Source: Actinomycetota bacterium
GTDB lineage: Bacteria; Actinomycetota; Actinomycetes; Mycobacteriales; Mycobacteriaceae
Reading direction: 5' to 3'
DNA: 8,607 nt
Assembly: GCA_005787665.1 (NCBI GenBank)
Contig: SYAB01000307.1
Location: forward strand, 1-8,607
The notes below the pieces were generated by a model. It saw only the letters and a program-made list of their open reading frames with translations, searched no databases and had not been told where the DNA came from. The position numbers and the translations under genes were made by a program. Shown piece by piece: positions 7,256 through 8,607 of this stretch (the stretch's first letter is position 1; every line of letters begins with the position of its first letter).

Positions 7256-8560
7256 CTAGGCTGGGGCGAAGCTGTACACCTGGCCGGCGCTGGTAGCCAC
7301 CACCACCCGGCGGTCGGTGCCGATCGAGACCCCCACCGGGTAGCCGTCGGCTTGTGGCAGCGGATAGCTGTTCAGTGTTCTGCCGCCGTCGGCGGGGTTG
7401 AAGACCAAGAGGGACAGCCGATCCGGCGCGTCGGCCACCACGGTGTAGGCGACCCGCGACCCGGCCTGGCTCGAACTCGACAGCGGGGTGACGTCGTCTC
7501 GGCGCCACACCATTTCGGCGCGGTCACCGGAGTCCTTGACCGCGACCAGCCGGGTGTCCGGGCCGCCGCCGACGACGATGACACCGCCCGGTGCCACCGA
7601 GGGCGGAGTCTGCGGTTGAAATCCCAGTGCCACAGACCATTTCGGTGTTCCGTCAGTCACGTTAAGCGCCCACAGCTGCCGGTCCCGGCCATTGACGTAA
7701 ACGGTCGCGCCGTCCTCGGAGAGCACCGGGCTGGCCAGCACACCGGCGCTGATCGCCTCGGAGGTCCATTCCCGCGACAGCAGGGGCTCCCGGCCGGGCT
7801 GGTAGCGCAGCGCGGTCAGCACCGAGGACTTCGCGCCCGGCTGCCACACTCCGAGGACGATGATGCCGCCGGCCGCGGCGAACGCGGGTGCGGCGGCCAC
7901 CGGACAACCCGGCAGGGACTGCTGGCAATCGGCGAGGCCGCGGGTCGCATCGGTCGGGTCGACGCCGTCGACGAGGTCGGTCGGGGTGCCGACCACCGTC
8001 CCGCGATGCGAGTCGAAGACCAGCACCTGCCCCAGATGGGTGACTACGAGGAGTAGGCCGGCATCCAGAAACCTTGTGGTGGTGGGCATTCCGATCACAT
8101 TGGTGCGCCACCGCACCCACTGGGTGGGCGGGTAGGACAGCATCAGCCCCGGTTGGCCGATGTAGAGGTTGTCGAAGCCGTCGAACAGTGGGCTGGAGAA
8201 CCCGCCGCCGAGAACCATCCGGGTACACCACCGCTGCCGGCCGCTGTTGTCGTTCTCCCACACCATCAACGAACAGCCACCGGCCGTCTGGCCGTTGACC
8301 GCCAGGTATCCGTCTGCCCCCAGTGCGGCCCCGGCGCCCAGTTCGCCCTTGACCGACCGACTCCAGTCCAGTCGCAGATCGGAGGCGCCTTCGGTCGGGG
8401 AGAAGCCGGAGTTTCGCGCATCGGCGTACTGGGCCGGCCAACCGGGCGCGGCCACCGATTTCACCCACTGGTCGGTGTTACCGCAGCCGGCTGACGGGAA
8501 GGTGACCAGCGCCGCGGAGGCCACGGCGAGAACCCGCCGCCGCGCCGTTGTCCGTCCCAT
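7256..8560 (-). CDS. Exported PQQ-like beta-propeller repeat protein, possible lipoprotein (Rv3035-like)
   Basis: A 434-residue envelope protein of unknown function. The N-terminus TTARRRVLAVASAALVTFPSAGC has paired arginines, a short hydrophobic segment and Cys26 in a lipobox-like SAGC, with Ser rather than Leu at -3. It may therefore be a Tat- or Sec-exported lipoprotein. The rest is a series of beta-strand repeats of the PQQ-binding-like/WD40-like propeller type. Examples are NLYIGQPGLMLSY (131-143), GQVLVFDSHRGTVVG (177-191), TVYVNGRDRQLWALNVTDGT (286-305, the clearest PQQ-like repeat) and GQVYSFAP (426-433). Cys96/Cys112 and Cys212/Cys219 could pair as disulfides. Such propellers often act as scaffolds or binding platforms; no enzyme site is evident. 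The ATG (complement of 8558-8560) is supported by the signal sequence and a -10 box seven bases upstream. It is convergent with the TB22.2-like gene and corresponds by position to Rv3035. Confidence 0.88.
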   Translation of the reverse strand: MGRTTARRRVLAVASAALVTFPSAGCGNTDQWVKSVAAPGWPAQYADARNSGFSPTEGASDLRLDWSRSVKGELGAGAALGADGYLAVNGQTAGGCSLMVWENDNSGRQRWCTRMVLGGGFSSPLFDGFDNLYIGQPGLMLSYPPTQWVRWRTNVIGMPTTTRFLDAGLLLVVTHLGQVLVFDSHRGTVVGTPTDLVDGVDPTDATRGLADCQQSLPGCPVAAAPAFAAAGGIIVLGVWQPGAKSSVLTALRYQPGREPLLSREWTSEAISAGVLASPVLSEDGATVYVNGRDRQLWALNVTDGTPKWSVALGFQPQTPPSVAPGGVIVVGGGPDTRLVAVKDSGDRAEMVWRRDDVTPLSSSSQAGSRVAYTVVADAPDRLSLLVFNPADGGRTLNSYPLPQADGYPVGVSIGTDRRVVVATSAGQVYSFAPA

Positions 8561-8567
8561 CCAGGGG

Positions 8568-8573
8568 AGAGTA
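8568..8573 (-). promoter_or_regulatory. -10 box TACTCT of a probable leaderless promoter for the beta-propeller gene
   Basis: On the minus strand TACTCT (TANNNT type) ends seven bases before the ATG, with CCCCTGG between. This is the same geometry as the two plus-strand promoters at 4410 and 6567. No Shine-Dalgarno is present. The 34 bases further upstream within the window are very GC-rich with no TTG-type -35. No gene is visible in 8561-8607. Confidence 0.55.
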
Positions 8574-8607
8574 ACGGTCGCGGCGCCCCGCCCCCCGCCG
8601 AGCAGAC

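Noticed and set aside
7257..7262. A third plus-strand TAGGCT, just after the TB22.2-like stop
   Set aside because: It has no start codon at the seven-base distance, would drive only antisense RNA into the propeller gene, and overlaps that gene's stop codon. Chance is the simpler reading.
7193..8056. 287-residue plus-strand open frame opposite the propeller gene
   Set aside because: It has no domain, signal peptide or ribosome binding site and overlaps the end of the TB22.2-like gene. The minus-strand protein has clear propeller repeats and an export signal.
8583..8600. C-rich run (G-rich on the minus strand) that might form a G-quadruplex upstream of the propeller gene
   Set aside because: There are only two clear G runs of four or more on the minus strand rather than four separate runs, and the region is cut by the window edge.

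Overview
This is an 8.6 kb piece of a GC-rich actinobacterial chromosome, almost certainly Mycobacterium in the broad sense (including Mycolicibacterium). The gene order matches, as I recall it, the Mycobacterium tuberculosis block running from Rv3043c back to Rv3035: ctaD, serB2, an orphan ABC ATPase, a Nudix hydrolase, echA17, a class I methyltransferase, a THUMP-like methyltransferase, a TB22.2-like exported protein, and a convergent beta-propeller protein. Strong G/C third-position preference, GTG starts, very short intergenic gaps and leaderless-type promoters fit this assignment. I used remembered synteny; no search was run.

Layout. Positions 2-682 (+) are the 3' end of ctaD, the cytochrome c oxidase subunit I gene, cut by the window edge. 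After a 27-base gap comes serB (710-1951), and 2 bases later the ABC ATPase (1954-2820). The Nudix gene (2817-3695) overlaps the ATPase by 4 bases and has a good GGAGG site. echA17 (3699-4412) follows after 3 bases. These four genes after ctaD look co-transcribed. A leaderless-type promoter whose -10 box begins with the echA17 stop codon introduces the methyltransferase (4423-5403). The THUMP-like gene follows, overlapping it (about 5400-6569). A second promoter of the same design begins with that gene's stop codon and drives the TB22.2-like gene (6580-7251). The last gene (7256-8560) is on the minus strand, convergent, with only 4 bases between the two stop codons. It has its own leaderless-type promoter near the right edge.

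Function. The block mixes respiration (CtaD), serine biosynthesis (SerB), nucleotide or CoA-type pyrophosphate hydrolysis (Nudix), a crotonase-fold protein lacking one catalytic glutamate, two SAM methyltransferases of unknown substrate, and two exported or envelope proteins. Nothing suggests a mobile element, phage, CRISPR array, defence island or biosynthetic cluster, and no RNA gene was seen. There is no intergenic stretch over 50 bases. The points most worth a second look are the paired stop-codon/-10 promoters, the active site of EchA17, the missing ATG/GTG start of the THUMP-like gene, and the TB22.2-like protein without a GxSxG motif.
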